A DNA stretch of 64,000 nucleotides from assembly GCA_964023205.1 (NCBI GenBank), contig OZ026835.1, positions 37,917,083 through 37,981,082 of the forward strand, written 5' to 3'. The notes beneath the pieces were generated by a model. The model saw only the letters and a list, made by a program, of their open reading frames with translations. It was not told the origin of the DNA and made no database searches. Shown one piece after another: positions 23,050-34,589 of the stretch. This DNA comes from Lutraria lutraria (lineage: Eukaryota; Mollusca; Bivalvia; Venerida; Mactridae). The translations under genes were made by a program, and so were the position numbers. Position 1 is the stretch's first letter; each line of letters begins with the position of its first letter.

Positions 23050-24530
23050 ACGTCTAAATTCAAGTGCTTCCCATAGACACAGTATCTCACCATTGAGCCC
23101 TCCAAGAGTACATAGCGCCCATAGTTAAGTGACTAGAAATAATGATCCTACACAACCACAGGATCCTGTCTTCAGGCGAAACGAGTTGAAGTCAACAGTC
23201 ACAGTGGGGGCGTTCTTACCATCCAACGTGCGACAGCTGGAGAAGTTTAATCCCCACCCAATTGGGGGTAAGTGCAACTACAACCAAGAAAACAAAATGA
23301 GTATTTGACACTCCACGATCACCACTTACGCATAGTGCTAACATTTTCGAGTCAAGTACAAAGAACGATGTAGTTGTAACATCAACTCCTAGGGAGCATG
23401 TTATTTTACCAAATATAACTCCAAGTAAGTTGACAAAATATAATCATTTGAACTATTTCGACAAGTCCTCCTCTTAAAAGAGATTATACCCAGGTTGAAC
23501 TGGTTGTATTTAATACTTATTTCTTATTTTTTGTTCTTAACACAGTGGTAAAACTTGTTACACACTCATACCCAGCAACATTGTGACATATTTAATCTTG
23601 TCACTTACATTTTAATTACTTCAAAGGTTATGTTCACTTTTACTTAAATGCTCTACCAGGCAGACACTGGAAATATTTCATTCTCAATTGAATACTTTTC
23701 CTTTGTAAGCCATCTCAGCACTTCTCTCTGCCTATTTTGACTCCTAAATTCATTTAGCTCCACTGATTTCAAACATCGTTAAATATTCATTAGTTTAAAA
23801 TTTTATAAAAAGAATTAATTCATATTTGCACCTTACAATTTTCACGATGAATATTGAATAAACAAGAAGCAGTCACAGAGTGCCAAATTCCCCGCCGAAA
23901 AGGAGAAGAATTATCAAAGGAGGAGTTAACAAGTTAGTACATTTAGGCCTAGTCATAATACCGATATAGCAGCGAAAATGAAGTGTCATGTGAAATATAC
24001 TTTCGAGACTGCGTAAAATGAAAAATAATATAAAATCTATGTACAGGAAACAGATTCTAGCGAAAAGACTGTGGATGATTTATCATTCAATAAATAGCGG
24101 CAGCGTCAACAAGCTAACACAAGCCTGACTCTATCCTAAAACGCATCACTATAAAATTTTGTATATTTCTTCATACGCAGCGTTAAAAAGACAGAAACAT
24201 AGTGCCGTTCGATTTCATTTAACAGCATGAGAACAAACAAATGCGGACTAATTAAAGATTATTACAACATTTATATTTAGAACTATTCGTGTTTTTTTTT
24301 CCACACTTTCATAACATTTTTATATACTTTATCCTGCAAAGCGCGGACACTTTCTATCGGTATCTCAGGTAAACGCCTTCCTTTCGTACTACGGTATTTT
24401 GTGTATTATGTGATATTATTTGTATTCACAAAACCCGTCACGTGGTTGTCATGCAAATATATCTAAAAATAACCATCAATAATTGTAGCAACGTAAATGC
24501 ACTAACTGATGAAAGATGTCACGATAGAAG
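23050..24530. other. Non-coding stretch
   Basis: No supported feature apart from the short continuation of the foldback end at 23027-23055. Confidence 0.35.
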
Positions 24531-24544
24531 TAGTTTAGATCAGA

Positions 24545-24650
24545 TTAATGCTGTTTCACGGCGCATCGACAACTAATGGTATGTGGTGCGTATTAAAACA
24601 GAAAAGCAACAAGTGTAAAGCGTGTAAAAAAGATAAAATATTAATAACAA
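24545..24650 (+). repeat. Dispersed repeat 'GGCGCATCGACAAC' family
   Basis: GTTTCACGGCGCATCGACAAC, GGTATGTGGTGCGTATTAAAA and AAGTGTAAAGCGTGTAAAAA recur, diverged, at 27960-28010, 30465-30580, 30650-30790 and 63410-63460. Confidence 0.6.
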
Positions 24651-24939
24651 ATATAAATGATATGGATTGGTTAAAATGAATCTGGAAAAAGGGTAATAAA
24701 CGAAACTTACGAGTACCGAGAAAATATCAAAATGTACATTCTTAGAAATAGTAAATTACAAACCATATATTCGGAACAGCACACTTAGGTATAAATCAAC
24801 ATAAACTTATTTTACATCAACATTATGAATAATTGTGGTTTTTAAGTGCATGCTAGATATCAAAATTATTTCTGAATACACAAACCTTCTGATACAACAC
24901 ATCTTATCTAGAATCTTGTCTAGAATCGGACCGTCTAGG

Positions 24940-25400
24940 TCATTTTTTTACAGAGCAGTCTGTTGTGGTACTGAGGAAAACCTATTCAAATTGTGCCACT
25001 GGGCTCAAAGTTTGACCCGCCCCGAGGCAATTGATATCCTTGTATGCATAGTCGATGGTCCTCTGGTCATTCGCTTTCTCCATCTATGAAATCTTTGGTA
25101 GTCATTTCAATAGTCCTGGTGATCAGCCTTCGATTATCCCTAACATCAATATACTACGCATAATGTGAGTTATTCTTGTGCAGAGTCAGATGTTTCAAAA
25201 TCAGTTTCAAAATGATCTCAAGATACTGTATTAATCTGTCAGACCAGAGTGAAAACCGACTTTGCCACATGTTTTCCATTCCTTCTGATTTCCATGTTGT
25301 TTCAATTTATATCAAATAGTTGCTTCGGTAACACAATTTTTCCTATAGCTGTTATAATCTTAGTACGGTAATCTTGTCCTACAAATTATGACTTTTAATA
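24940..25400 (+). repeat. Dispersed repeat 'CTCTGGTCATTCG' family, copy 1
   Basis: Starts with TACAGAGCAGTCTGTTGTGG and a short tract CACTGGGCTCAAAGTTTGAC; the body has TCCTCTGGTCATTCGCTTTC, TCCATCTATGAAATC, GATTATCCCTAACATCA, ACTACGCATAATGTGA and GAGTGAAAACCGACTTTGCC. Other copies: 25765-26130, 47875-48520, 48540-48850 and 49440-49690. Short open frames in it are not conserved. Confidence 0.8.
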
Positions 25401-25764
25401 CATAGACCATGTTTAAAGCACTTGTTTCAATGAGTTATAAAGTGCTTTATGTAATATTATACACATCTTCCTCAGAGAACGCCTTTTGAACAACTGATGA
25501 ATATTCATCTGAATACACACCTTCTAATAGGGACTCAGTTTGTGAAATCAAGTCCATCAGCCATCCACTGATCTAAAGGCATAGACAGTACCACAAGGGG
25601 TTCGAGAACCACAGACCGTTAACGGAGGGTATCAATTCAGAACTGACATCTTCTTCACAGATTTAGATCGCTGATAATTTCCGCCCCTATTGGGGACTCA
25701 TTTGTCTTATTTGTAAGTCACACTGAAGGTATGTTCATCAATAAGTGAATGAAATTATTAGAGC

Positions 25765-26130
25765 TATAATTTATAGAGCAGTGCGCTGTCGTCCTGCGCA
25801 AAACCTATTCAAGTTCGAAATCCTCTGGTCATCCGCTTTCTCCATCTATGAAATCTCTGGTAATCTTTTCGATAGTCCTGGTGATAAGTTTTTGATTATC
25901 CCTAACATCACTAATACTACGCATAATATGATTTATTCTTGTGCACAGTCAAATGTTTCAAAATCAGTTTTCAAAATGCAGCATATACTGAATCAATCTG
26001 TCAGACCAGAGTGAAAACCGACTTTGCCACATGTTTTCGATTGCTTCTAATTTCCATGTTCTTTTAATTTATATCAAAATATTGTTTGGGAAAACATTTT
26101 TTCCTATTGCTGCCATAATCTTAAAACGAC
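25765..26130 (+). repeat. 'CTCTGGTCATTCG' family, copy 2
   Basis: Same order of words as copy 1, including TATAGAGCAGTGCGCTGTCG, CCTCTGGTCATCCGCTTTC, ACCAGAGTGAAAACCGAC and TTGCCACATGTTTTC. Confidence 0.8.
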
Positions 26131-26935
26131 AATAACTAGTCCATGGTTTTGTTTATGCACAGTGGCGACGCGCAGTGGCAATCGAAAAGATGGCGACTTT
26201 GATTTTTTTATCGGAATCGAGTGCCTATGGATACTTAAAGGTATGTTATCGTATTTACAAACAATTACCTGCACGAACACATTCTAATGATGAAAAAACA
26301 ATATAGACACAATATTTCCCATCTTAATGTACACAAACAAATATCAGATGTGTCTTTTAAAAACTGAAAAAGTAAAATGATTTTTTGAAAACCAGGTTTG
26401 TGATTATCTGTATTGACATGTTATAGACATAAAGTCCATTTGAGTATAGAGGAGTATTGACTCTAAGCTTTATAGAAAACTTTCCCCTTACAGGAGGTTT
26501 GGATTAAACATTTCAACGAAATTTGCATTATACATATCACAAATGAAAGATGACACAAGAGCCAAGTTGACATGGCCATCCCCCGGATGTGTTTGCTTGT
26601 AACAGGACTAGACAGAATAATGGTTCTTAATCAAAGCAAAACTCTAAGTTTCCATCTATTAAACATTTTAAGTTTCAAGTCAATCCCGACGAATTGCGAC
26701 CTTTAAACGGCTTAATATTCTGGTAACCGTACCCTGTTCAACATATCTCATCGGTTGATATTTGTACAAGATTGATTTTGACCACTGAAAAGGTTGGACT
26801 TACACGCCATTGACTGCTATACAATATTTATAGATTCAAGCTAATGATCCAGATAATGGAACGAATGATAGAATAAGATACAGTTTTGCATCTGACAGTT
26901 CTGAAAGAATCATGCAAAATAGAACCATAAATCAT
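26130..26935 (+). pseudogene. Cadherin exon with upstream intron flank, copy 1, disrupted
   Basis: The exon starts after the acceptor TATTTATAG at 26834 and reads IQANDPDNGTNDRIRYSF then ASDSSERIMQNRT. ANDPDNGxNxxIxYSF is the characteristic start of the second half of a cadherin repeat boundary with calcium-binding DxD. Coding similarity breaks after RTIN, where the end of a repeat element (TAGCTCACC...) has been inserted on the opposite strand. The upstream 110 bp (TTGATTTTGACCA..., TACACGCCA) matches 56880-57000, with about 500 bp extra here at 26172-26697. Confidence 0.8.
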
Positions 26936-26939
26936 ATTA

Positions 26940-27060
26940 GCTCACCAAAGCACGAAGTGCTCAATGTCGGCTATTGTGATCGCGTGTTGTCAGTCGTCCA
27001 TGTGACACAATTTACCATCTGGCAAATGTATGTATGATGAAGTTCCATGCTGCTGCCTTC
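26940..27060 (-). mobile_element. 3' end of a core-repeat element inserted in the cadherin exon
   Basis: TAGCTCACC, the hairpin AGCACGAAGTGCT and GGCTATTGTGATCGCGTG are the 3' terminal signature of the CAGGTGAGCT element family, here on the minus strand and truncated. Confidence 0.65.
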
Positions 27061-27289
27061 TAACCGTTTTCTTTAGGAGCTAGGCCAAATATTAACATAT
27101 GTACTGAATATAGACTAGGGAATTGTATTTACTGTATTATTATTTATTATGTTGTGCACTGTGTTAAAGCACAAAAGACAATTAAGTCTGAATTAGATTT
27201 TATACACAAAATAGCAAGTAATTCATACTTTCATAATACCTGTACTAAATAAGTCTTAAGTCACCAGCAGTCCCCACATACAACTGCAA

Positions 27290-27880
27290 TGTGTATTGTA
27301 ATACCAGCTTCACCACTTCATTATTATACATCACAACCTTCTGGCGAAATAAAATGCACTTTCCAATATATACAGGAATGACTGAACGTCAATTGAAGTT
27401 TGCTTCATACAAGGCCAGTTTCATATGTCGGCAGATATAAATGCAATTCAGGAATTCCTATCAGACAAGTGATCAACAAAAAGAAACTGGGAAGTCATTT
27501 ATTTCAAGAGATTCGAAAGACATAAGCACCATTTTCTCATTCCTACGTGAAAGGGACTCATTTTCGCAGTCATTTGTCTCATTACCGGGGATACAAATGA
27601 TTCGGAGGAAGAAACCAGAAAAAGCTATCAATCTGAAGACACCGGGATACCGAAATTATCGGTATTATAATCAGATACTTCCGGCACGTATCGCAATTCT
27701 TATTGCTATCGTCATTTCCATTATTTTCCGACATCAAATCAAGAAAGAGAACAATCATCGTCGAATGAAGGCAGAGATGACTGACAATCATAATACCATA
27801 ATAATAATTGTCTTTAAAGATATCGTATCTGACAAATACGCCGAATGAAAAAGTACTGAGCGGAAGTCTTCATAACTGAG
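27290..27880 (+). pseudogene. Membrane-helix coding segment, copy 1 (possible cadherin tail)
   Basis: The open frame 27441-27848 contains the hydrophobic run ARIAILIAIVISIIF followed by the basic RHQIKKENNHRRMK, the pattern of a single-pass helix with positive cytoplasmic side. It lies 0.6 kb after a cadherin exon on the same strand, so a cadherin-type membrane exon is a fair guess but not shown. The downstream DNHNTIIIIVFKDIVSDK is kept in frame in the second copy (62950-63280), while the region before the helix differs by indels. A donor-like AGCGGTAAGTAAC follows at about 27918 in both copies. Confidence 0.5.
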
Positions 27881-27959
27881 CCATTGACGTGGACTCTGTT
27901 CGTAAATGCTGTAGATAGCGGTAAGTAACTATCGATAAAATTGTTTCCTGTATATTGTG

Positions 27960-28160
27960 TGTTTGTTTAGTGGCGTTTCATGGCGCCTCGACAACAAATG
28001 GTCAAAATGGACATTATAAATATGCAAGATGGCCATGGTAGCCCTATATCGTTTACCTGAGCATCGTTACACTTTAGAATAATCTAATTAAGGAATGTTA
28101 TTTGTCATAAATCTCCACCGGCTTGTTTTTGCCGAGCCGGTCTTTGGTAGTATGCTACAA
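27960..28160 (+). repeat. 'GGCGCCTCGACAAC' repeat joined to a 5' terminal module
   Basis: TTTCATGGCGCCTCGACAAC is followed by ATGGCCATGGTAGCCCTATATCG, the 5' signature of the core-repeat elements, and CACCGGCTTGTTTTTGCCG. The same join occurs at 63410-63560. Confidence 0.6.
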
Positions 28161-28267
28161 TCATGATTAATTGTTGCATTAAAAGAAAGAATTGTCCAAA
28201 TTACTGCCTGCCAAATTATTTACATAAGGTTTATTTACTTGTTGAGAAGACGGACAAAAGCTTCAAC

Positions 28268-28690
28268 GGATGTAGCTAGAGAACCACAATACGATTTCGA
28301 GTAATGAGTTATGACTAATAAACAATGTAACAAGGAGTGCTAAAAAACAAGCAAATGTGGAAATGAAATCAACTTGAAACTTCAACCATTTGAAGTGTTT
28401 CGAAATTTGGCAAGGCCAGTGTTATGCAATCACCAGAAGACGGGAGTGGGAACTGCAGCGTTTGCACATGTGTTTGATAAACCCATGGATGGACGCTTTG
28501 AATTGGAATTTGTTGAATAGGACGATTGTGTACCTGAGTGTTATAAAAAGGACCATATTCTTAAATGACGGTAATAATGTGATCAGTTTATGATATGAAT
28601 TATGTACGAGGATGAATAAGTTCCATGGTATTTCTGTTGTAACAAACATCAGTATAGTAGAACCTTCATCTAGGGGTTAGAGTAAGGGGC
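28268..28690 (+). pseudogene. Zinc-finger-gene block, CSVC exon relic, copy 1
   Basis: Nucleotide sequence aligns with 32700-33330 and 43230-43690. Of the intact reading DESWDCSVCTYWDEHMDE, this copy keeps NCSVCTC, then a one-base insertion and several stops (TGA, TAA), then again FVE, stop, CVPECYKK. It is dead. Confidence 0.65.
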
Positions 28691-28829
28691 ATATGGAAAA
28701 GTATGAACATTTAAAAAAATACTGTTAATTACCTCTATGAGGTAACGCTGACTAACACAGTTCAAAAATGTATATGTGTTTTGTTGTTAAATCCACATTA
28801 ATTTACCTTTATGTGCAAATTTTAACCTG

Positions 28830-29160
28830 ATAATTGTCATCGTAATTGAGTTAGGTACAAGAAAACATATATTTAGCCAAATAATACAACAATAACTAAA
28901 TTAAAGAAATTGTCAAACACAGGAGGCGCCACGATACTTCATCCGCTTATTCGAGTATGATGACGCGACAGTTCAAGGGACTGTTGACGGAACCACTTTT
29001 CACGACAGGAACACGCCCACATCATCAATATTCTATTGAGGGGAAGGTACACATATTAAGAAGGATTAAATATATATTTGTATCTTGCTGAACTATTGTG
29101 TTCATTTAGAAAACGTCTCTAATTCATTACAATTTTACTTGTGTTTATATCGCCATGATG
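28830..29160 (+). repeat. Segmental block 'GGAGGCGCCACGATAC', copy 1
   Basis: Aligned with 43845-44230: TGAGTTAGGTACAAGAAA, CCAAATAATACA.CAATAACT, GGCGCCACGATACTTCATCCG, CGCCCACATC and AGAAAACGTC.CT.ATTCATTAC. It follows the CSVC block in both places, so order is conserved. Confidence 0.7.
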
Positions 29161-29279
29161 TACAAAAGTATGAGTACTACAAAACAAGTAAACATGGAAA
29201 TGAAATCAACTTGGAACTTTAAACAAAGTATTCAGAAATTTGGCAAGTCCACTGTTATGCTAAATTAAAGAAATTGTGG

Positions 29280-29575
29280 AACAAAATGTCTTTCAAGTGA
29301 TGACAGTAATTAGGATGATATTCCAGAAACAGACAAAATCAACGAAGTGAGTTCACCTCCTGTTGAATCAGATTCAGATATTAATCACAATGATCAACAC
29401 ATTCCAGAAAAGGAACTTACAAGGAGAAAGTGAAAAAGAAACACAGAAAAGTTGAACAAAGAGACGTGCGAGAAACTTTGAAAAATAAAGGGAAATACTA
29501 CTTTATCCGCAATTGGAAAGATATTTGCAGATAGAAAGGGCCAGATTCATACGCTGTGTTAGAAATATGAATTGT
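29280..29575 (+). pseudogene. Basic-region segment of the zinc-finger gene family, copy 1
   Basis: Reads an acidic linker (PPVESDSDINHNDQHIPEKE) and then LTRRK, stop, KRNTEKLNKETCEKL and KIKGNTTLS-type sequence. The conserved pattern in other copies is KRNTE.WKRDVRK.LKNKGK. Several stops and frame shifts are present. I recognise the KCRFKC-linked basic region as a repeat-associated protein family of invertebrates but cannot name it. Confidence 0.55.
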
Positions 29576-29689
29576 TACAATAGAATGTTGAGAACGGTCC
29601 CAAGTTTTACTGAAATACCCCCAGTTACCAGAATATACGAAATACACTTCCGATTATGGGAACACACCTGTAATATATTTGTTGTCAGT

Positions 29690-30120
29690 GTACTTAGAAC
29701 AGAAAGTCAGTCGGTCTCTAGAGGGAATAGTCTCATAATCATTGTATCATGCAATTATACAGAGTGTATAAATGTATACTTAGTTAAAAAGGACGTGAAT
29801 GAAAAGAAATCACAGTTCGTCGTATAATGTTGTGCATTGCATAGAACACATTCAGGCATGTCATATCTGGAAAGAAGCCAATAACTGGTCAAGAGAATGG
29901 CCAATTCTACATCTAGATAATATAACTACTTCCCGAATAATGAAAAGCGGTGTGCCATTCGCCGAGGGTTGGTTCGACAGAATGTTTGTTGGCAATGTCG
30001 GAATGCCACTGGGACTGCCGGGAAGGCTGGATGAAGGTAAAAACCAGAAGATTCAAAATCAGTGAATGGAAATTTGTTATCAGGAATTGGAAACGCCAGG
30101 GCTGATTTAGCACTTTCTCG
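29690..30120 (+). pseudogene. Conserved open segments of unknown protein, copy 1
   Basis: Two segments are kept in frame with the copy at 57305-57711. First: RGNSLIIIVSCNYTECINVY then LVKKDVNEKKSQFVV and a stop at 29825 (same stop in copy 2). Second: PFAEGWFDRMFVGNVGMPLG then LPGRLDEG; one-base indels alter its start and end in this copy. The differences between copies include several amino-acid changes but no stop in the first segment. I do not recognise the protein. Confidence 0.45.
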
Positions 30121-30464
30121 TTAAAAATACGCAATAAATTAAGAATAATATGCTTTAATATAGCATAATGTACACACATAGATATCTACATATATATAGG
30201 AAAAAAACACACACGTAATTTTATGGCCCTTTTAAGTTGAGACACAGACAAGGATCAGTATATAATTCAGAAAGGACCATACCTAAAAGTGTAGTGGTGG
30301 GTATTTCAGGGGTTCTTTTGTGGGATATTGATTGATATGTCACATGTGTGGCAGGAAGATTTTCCAGGAGCAGGGACAGAAAAGTTAGCATAACTTGCTG
30401 TTATGCCTAGCTTAGGTCTGGATTATCTTGTGATTGTTAGGTGTATGATTATAATCTAAATGTT

Positions 30465-30800
30465 CTTTTTTATGGTGGATCGACATTTTATAGTCATGTA
30501 GCGCGCGTTATACAAAAGGGTATAGACTGTGTGAAATGAGATGATATATTATCAAGAATAAAGGATACTAGTAACTTGAACATGATATGAATTGGTAAAA
30601 TTGACTAGTGTTATGTCGATTTGTTTGTTTGTTTGTTTGTTTAATGTTTGTTTTATGACGCATCGGCAACATATGGTCATGTAGTGCGCATTTAAATAAA
30701 AGGGAGAGTAACAAGTATAAACTGTGTAAAAATGTATATAAATAAGGATGAAGATAACTGATATGAATTGTTTAAAACTAATTTGTAGTGTCAAAAAATA
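30465..30800 (+). repeat. Two tandem copies of the 'GCATCGGCAAC' repeat and a (GTTT)n tract
   Basis: TATGGTGGATCGACATTTTA at 30471 and ATGACGCATCGGCAACATAT at 30654 each lead to GTCATGTAG.GCGC, TAAACTGTGT-type and TGATATGAATTG sequence. A TTTG-rich run of about 25 bp lies between. Confidence 0.65.
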
Positions 30801-30879
30801 TAAGTGTGTGAGACTAATCTCACTTGCATTGAGTATAGTTGTTTCTCAATAACAAAAGGTGAAAGGTTCGTAATTAATT

Positions 30880-31600
30880 TATCCAGGCCCACCACCGAAA
30901 CTAAGTGAACTCGGAAACTATGGGTTATTCAGAAAAAAGAATTTTGTACAACAAAGATAAAATATGTGGATAGTCCAACGAGACACATTCTTGTATTTAT
31001 GAAAAGAATAGGAAGAAACGAAAAATGCTCGAGGCCACCCAGCTGGAATTAAAACGCTTAGACGCATCATAACTAAAATCGACTACGATAGGAAACATTT
31101 AATAGATTATCTGCACGACAATAAATGACTGGGTCAATGTTAGATACCCTTAGCATAAAATGGATGTCCAAGGAGAACTTTCTGGTAAGCAAACCCTGCG
31201 AAAAATGTTCTAGAACTTAATTCAAGAACTTACAAAGAAGAGGAGGAAATAAAGATGATCGAGGGCACAGCACGACTAGCCGATTGATCCGGACCTATCC
31301 AGAAATAAGAAACATGTGAATGGATGCATAAGTTTTGTTTCATGCTTGTGATCCAAAGATGTTGTGAAAAGGCCTTTTATTGTTGATTTTTTCTGAAATG
31401 TGCTATTTCAGTTTGATTGAATTCATTGTTAAATTATTAATTATCTATGATAAAGGTGATGGAAGTGTGCTATGGTATTTCCAAGATAAATTCCCATCCG
31501 TCTGTACAGAATTGACAAGTCTGTGTAGACAGTCACAGATGAATCTGACCACCAGAAAAAAGGACATTTAGAGAAGAACATTTTTTACATTTTCCTATAT
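30880..31600 (+). pseudogene. Zinc-finger-gene block, second finger and tail, copy 1
   Basis: Aligned with 58015-58640. Frames recognisable in pieces are IITKIDYDRKHLID, then CEKCSRT (half of a C2H2 finger, complete as YHCEKCSRTYFKN in the copy at 35310). The open frame 31380-31571 (WYFQDKFPSVCTELTS, LCRQSQMNLTTRKKD) is also kept in the second copy. There are stops between the pieces. Confidence 0.55.
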
Positions 31601-31619
31601 GATTTTTGTTTATAAATCA

Positions 31620-32260
31620 AGTGACCCCGGCCAATTTTGACCCCGGGCCATAATTTGAACAGACTTGCTAGAAGGCCACTAAACAATGCTGCATACCAAA
31701 AATCTTAGCTCTAGGCTTTGTGGTTTCGGACAATAAGATTTTTTAAACTTTCCTGTATTAATTACTATAATTAGAGTAAACCCCGGGACGGGACCAATTT
31801 TGACCATAGGGCAACAATTTGAACAAGCTTGGTAGAAGTCTAGTAGACAATGCTACGCACTAAATATCCAAGCTCTAGGCATTATAGTTCTTGACTAAAA
31901 GGTGTTTTAAATTTCCAATATAATATATATAAGATCAAGTTACCTCCGGGACGGAGCCAATTTTGACGCAGGGGAAATATTTGAACAAACTTGGTAGCGT
32001 TAGACAATGCTACACACCAAATATCTAAGCTCTACGCACTGTGGTTTCGGACAAGCAGCTTTTTAAAGATTTTCCTATTGGTTGCAATAGCAACCTAAGG
32101 GTTTTAATGAAATTTCATTTTATGAACAATTTTAAAAGGGGAGAACCGAAAGGATAGTTCCAGCAAAGTTTGATTGCAATCGGCATAGTTATGCAGAAGA
32201 TGTTGTTTAAAGTAAAAATGGACGCAAAAGCTCTCTGTGAGCACACTATGATAATTTACA
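31620..32260 (+). mobile_element. Core-repeat element, 3' part, ~160-bp units
   Basis: Three units beginning at CAAGTGACCCCGGCCAATTT, TAAACCCCGGGACGGGACC and AAGTTACCTCCGGGACGGAG, each with TTTGAACA.ACTTG.TAGA, AATGCT.C.CACCAAATATC and TAAGCTCTAGGC. The tail has TTGGTTGCAATAGCAACC, GATTGCAATCGGCATAG and AGCTCTCTGTGAGCACACTA. Confidence 0.75.
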
Positions 32261-32297
32261 TTTTAAGACAATTCTAGCAACATTTGGATAAAAAAAT

Positions 32298-32700
32298 AAG
32301 TGTAATAGAAATATAACAATGGCATCAAATTAACTAGTTGACTGTGCAGTAGATATTTTAAAGTTCTGGATTTAATGTTTTATTAATAGTTTGGTATTTT
32401 CTGATCTGACACTTGTATGTTGTAATTAGAGTATCATAATGTGTTTCGAAAGTTAAAGAGTTTTAAATTTTGTTTATCAGTATTTTTATAATGGTTTGTT
32501 AAATTTAAGAAAATTGTTTCTATGGGGGGACGAATGGGGTCTTGCATGAACATGAAGACAGGTAATCTGGTTGCGATGGTGGTAACCAAGTTAGTCACAA
32601 GAGGTAGTCACGTGTACATGACGTAAACAGACTGCTAGCTGAATGGGCTGGTTTGTTCGGGCCAAATTCTCTACTTAATCGCACACTTGTTTTAATTAAT
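32298..32700 (+). repeat. Segmental block 'GTGTAATAGAAAT', copy 1
   Basis: Aligned with 40735-41110 and 63787-64000. Shared words: AAGTGTAATAGAAATATAAC, TTAATAGTTTGGTATTTTCTG, GGGGGGACGAA.G.GGTCTTG, ACAGGTAATCTGGTTGC, TAGTCACGTGTACATGACGT and CTGCTAGCTGAA.GGGCT. Possibly the LTR or UTR of a retroelement; no terminal motifs can be proved. Confidence 0.75.
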
Positions 32701-33330
32701 AGCTAGAAAACCACAATACAAAAACTCAATATCTTGAGTCATTAGTTTTGACTAATAGACAATGTAATGAGGAGGGCTTCAAAACAAGCAAACATGGAAA
32801 TGAAATCAACTTGGAACTTTAACCAAAATGTTTAGAAATTTAGCTAGGCCACTGTTATCAAGTAGCAATCACCAGAAGACGAGAGTTGGGATTGCAGTGT
32901 TTGCACGTATTGGGATGAACACATGGACGAACGCGTTGAATTGAAATTTGTTGAAAAGGATGAGTATGTACCAGAATGCTACAGAAAGGACACAACAGTA
33001 AATTCACACAGAGGCGTAGTGACATGTTTTGTTTCGTGCAAAACTTAGTAATTGTTTGTTATTCTACAGTTCGTCTGTGTGTCATTATATCTGTCATACT
33101 ATGTTGACCACGTTAACTTGTTAGCAATAAACGAGTTATGCTACATAAGGTCATTTTCGATCATTTTTATCATATTCTTAAATGACCGTAATAATGTGTC
33201 TATATTATGATATGAATTGTGTACAAGAATGGATTAAGTTCCATAGTACTCCTGCTGTAACAAACATCAGTATAGTAGAACATCATCTAGGGGTAAGAAT
33301 AAGGGGGCTTTTTCATAGGAGCTCGAAGTC
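32700..33330 (+). pseudogene. Zinc-finger-gene block, CSVC exon, copy 2
   Basis: The best-kept copy: the frame from about 32866 reads SPEDESWDCSVCTYWDEHMD, ERVELKFVEKDEYVPECYRK and DTTVNSHRGVVTCFVSCKT to a TAG at 33047. It has two cysteine pairs (CSVC and later C residues) but no family I can name. A 2-bp difference from the 43379 copy changes the reading frame after RKDT. Preceding words GAAATGAAATCAACTTGGAA and CTAGGCCACTGTTAT are shared by all copies. Confidence 0.55.
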
Positions 33331-33599
33331 GGAAATTGTTTTTTTTTCGGCAAGTTTGCCTTTTTCACATGTAATATAACCCAAACTTTAATAACTCGGT
33401 CATATTTTGTCTAAATATTGACATTTGTAAATTACTTGAAAATGGGTTGGGTATCTGAAAAAAGAAAAAGAGTGACATATGCATTGATATACGCAACAAA
33501 CGCTAAGAGTGACTCCCCTTGACACTGCTCGCTGGTTCACCCAGTCACAACGCGGCGCAATATTGTACCGGAAACCCGGTAATTGTAATAAAAGTGCGG

Positions 33600-34140
33600 T
33601 GGGACTTTGAAACGTGCGCAACGGAAAGAAAAGAAACATCCAAGCAGAAAGAGAAAACGAAACACAGAAAGTTGGAAGAGATGTTATAAAACTTTTAAAA
33701 AATAAAGGGAAATACTTCATATCTGCATTTGGACAGAGAGTTGCAGCTAGAAAAGTCCTGGCTCATAACAGTACAAAATATGGGTTCAAGTGTAGTGATA
33801 AATTTACAGAGTAACAATGGTAGGAAATATGTACGGTTTTGGTAATAAGATGTACCATCTAGCAGAAAGGAAAGGGATTTTGCATCCACGGAGTCAAGCG
33901 ATGAGGACAGAAGTGTTTGTGAAACGCGGATGTCACCTAAAGACCAACTTTCACATGGTAACACATTCTAGTGAAAAACAAATCTGAATGTGACAGATGT
34001 GATTAAGCATTCGATCGAAAAATAGATATGAAGAGACACTAGAGAATGAACACAGGAGAGAGACCTTTCAAATTACACATATGTGGCTCGTCTTTCACTC
34101 TAAAATGATGCCTGAAGAATTATCCACTTAAAAAAAGAAG
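33600..34140 (+). pseudogene. C2H2 zinc-finger gene relic, copy 2
   Basis: The open frame 33614-33814 has KRNIQAERENETQK, VGRDVIKLLKNKGKYFISAF, QRVAARKVLAHN and GFKCSDKFTE, then stops. Downstream, after CETRMSPKDQLSHGNT, a C2H2 linker reads CDRCD, stop, AFDRK...[24 protein letters not shown]; the second finger has lost one cysteine (KLHIC for KCHIC). TGERPFK is the diagnostic C2H2 linker. Function would be nucleic-acid binding; this copy has several stops. Confidence 0.7.
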
Positions 34141-34189
34141 TGCGAGAAATGTTTTCGAGATAAACCAGGTTTTATGATATCGTGCAGTT

Positions 34190-34500
34190 TTACATTCTCG
34201 GAGCCCGAATGTAAACCATTTTGAGGCTTGCATTGAAATTGATAAATGGAATTTGAAACAAACAAGGTTGTTAAGTTGTATCACTTCGTTGCCAAGCCCA
34301 GAGTGTTGTTTGAAACTTTTGAATGAAACAAGATTACGAAAATTTGTCCAAAGCACTTGCACGGTTTGCCCCTCCTTATCAAACTGAATTGTACAGAGCA
34401 CAGTTACCAGAAAGGCGACAACTGCCAGAGCATGGACAGGACATTCTCGGGTTGACGTCTACAAAACTTGCCAATGTAAATCAATTATTAAAATATGCGT
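34190..34500 (+). pseudogene. Ty3/Gypsy gag fragment, copy 1
   Basis: Reads FEACIEIDKWNLKQT, then (after frame changes) LSKALARFAPPYQTELYRAQ, LPERRQLPEHGQDI. Capsid segments with FAPP.QTELYR.QL..RRQ and ...LGQDIRRL are typical of a Gypsy lineage common in molluscs. It lies right after the zinc-finger relic. About 100 bp present in the 55855 copy is deleted at its start. Confidence 0.75.
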
Positions 34501-34589
34501 GAAATACCTGCGGTAGGGCCCTATAAATATAAGGATAGTTTATTTATAAAATAGAATAGAAAGACAGTTTATAGAAAATATAGGAAAGA

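Noticed and set aside
24835..26014. Open frames in the CTCTGGTCAT repeats
   Set aside because: Frames differ between five copies of the repeat; they are incidental to repeat sequence.
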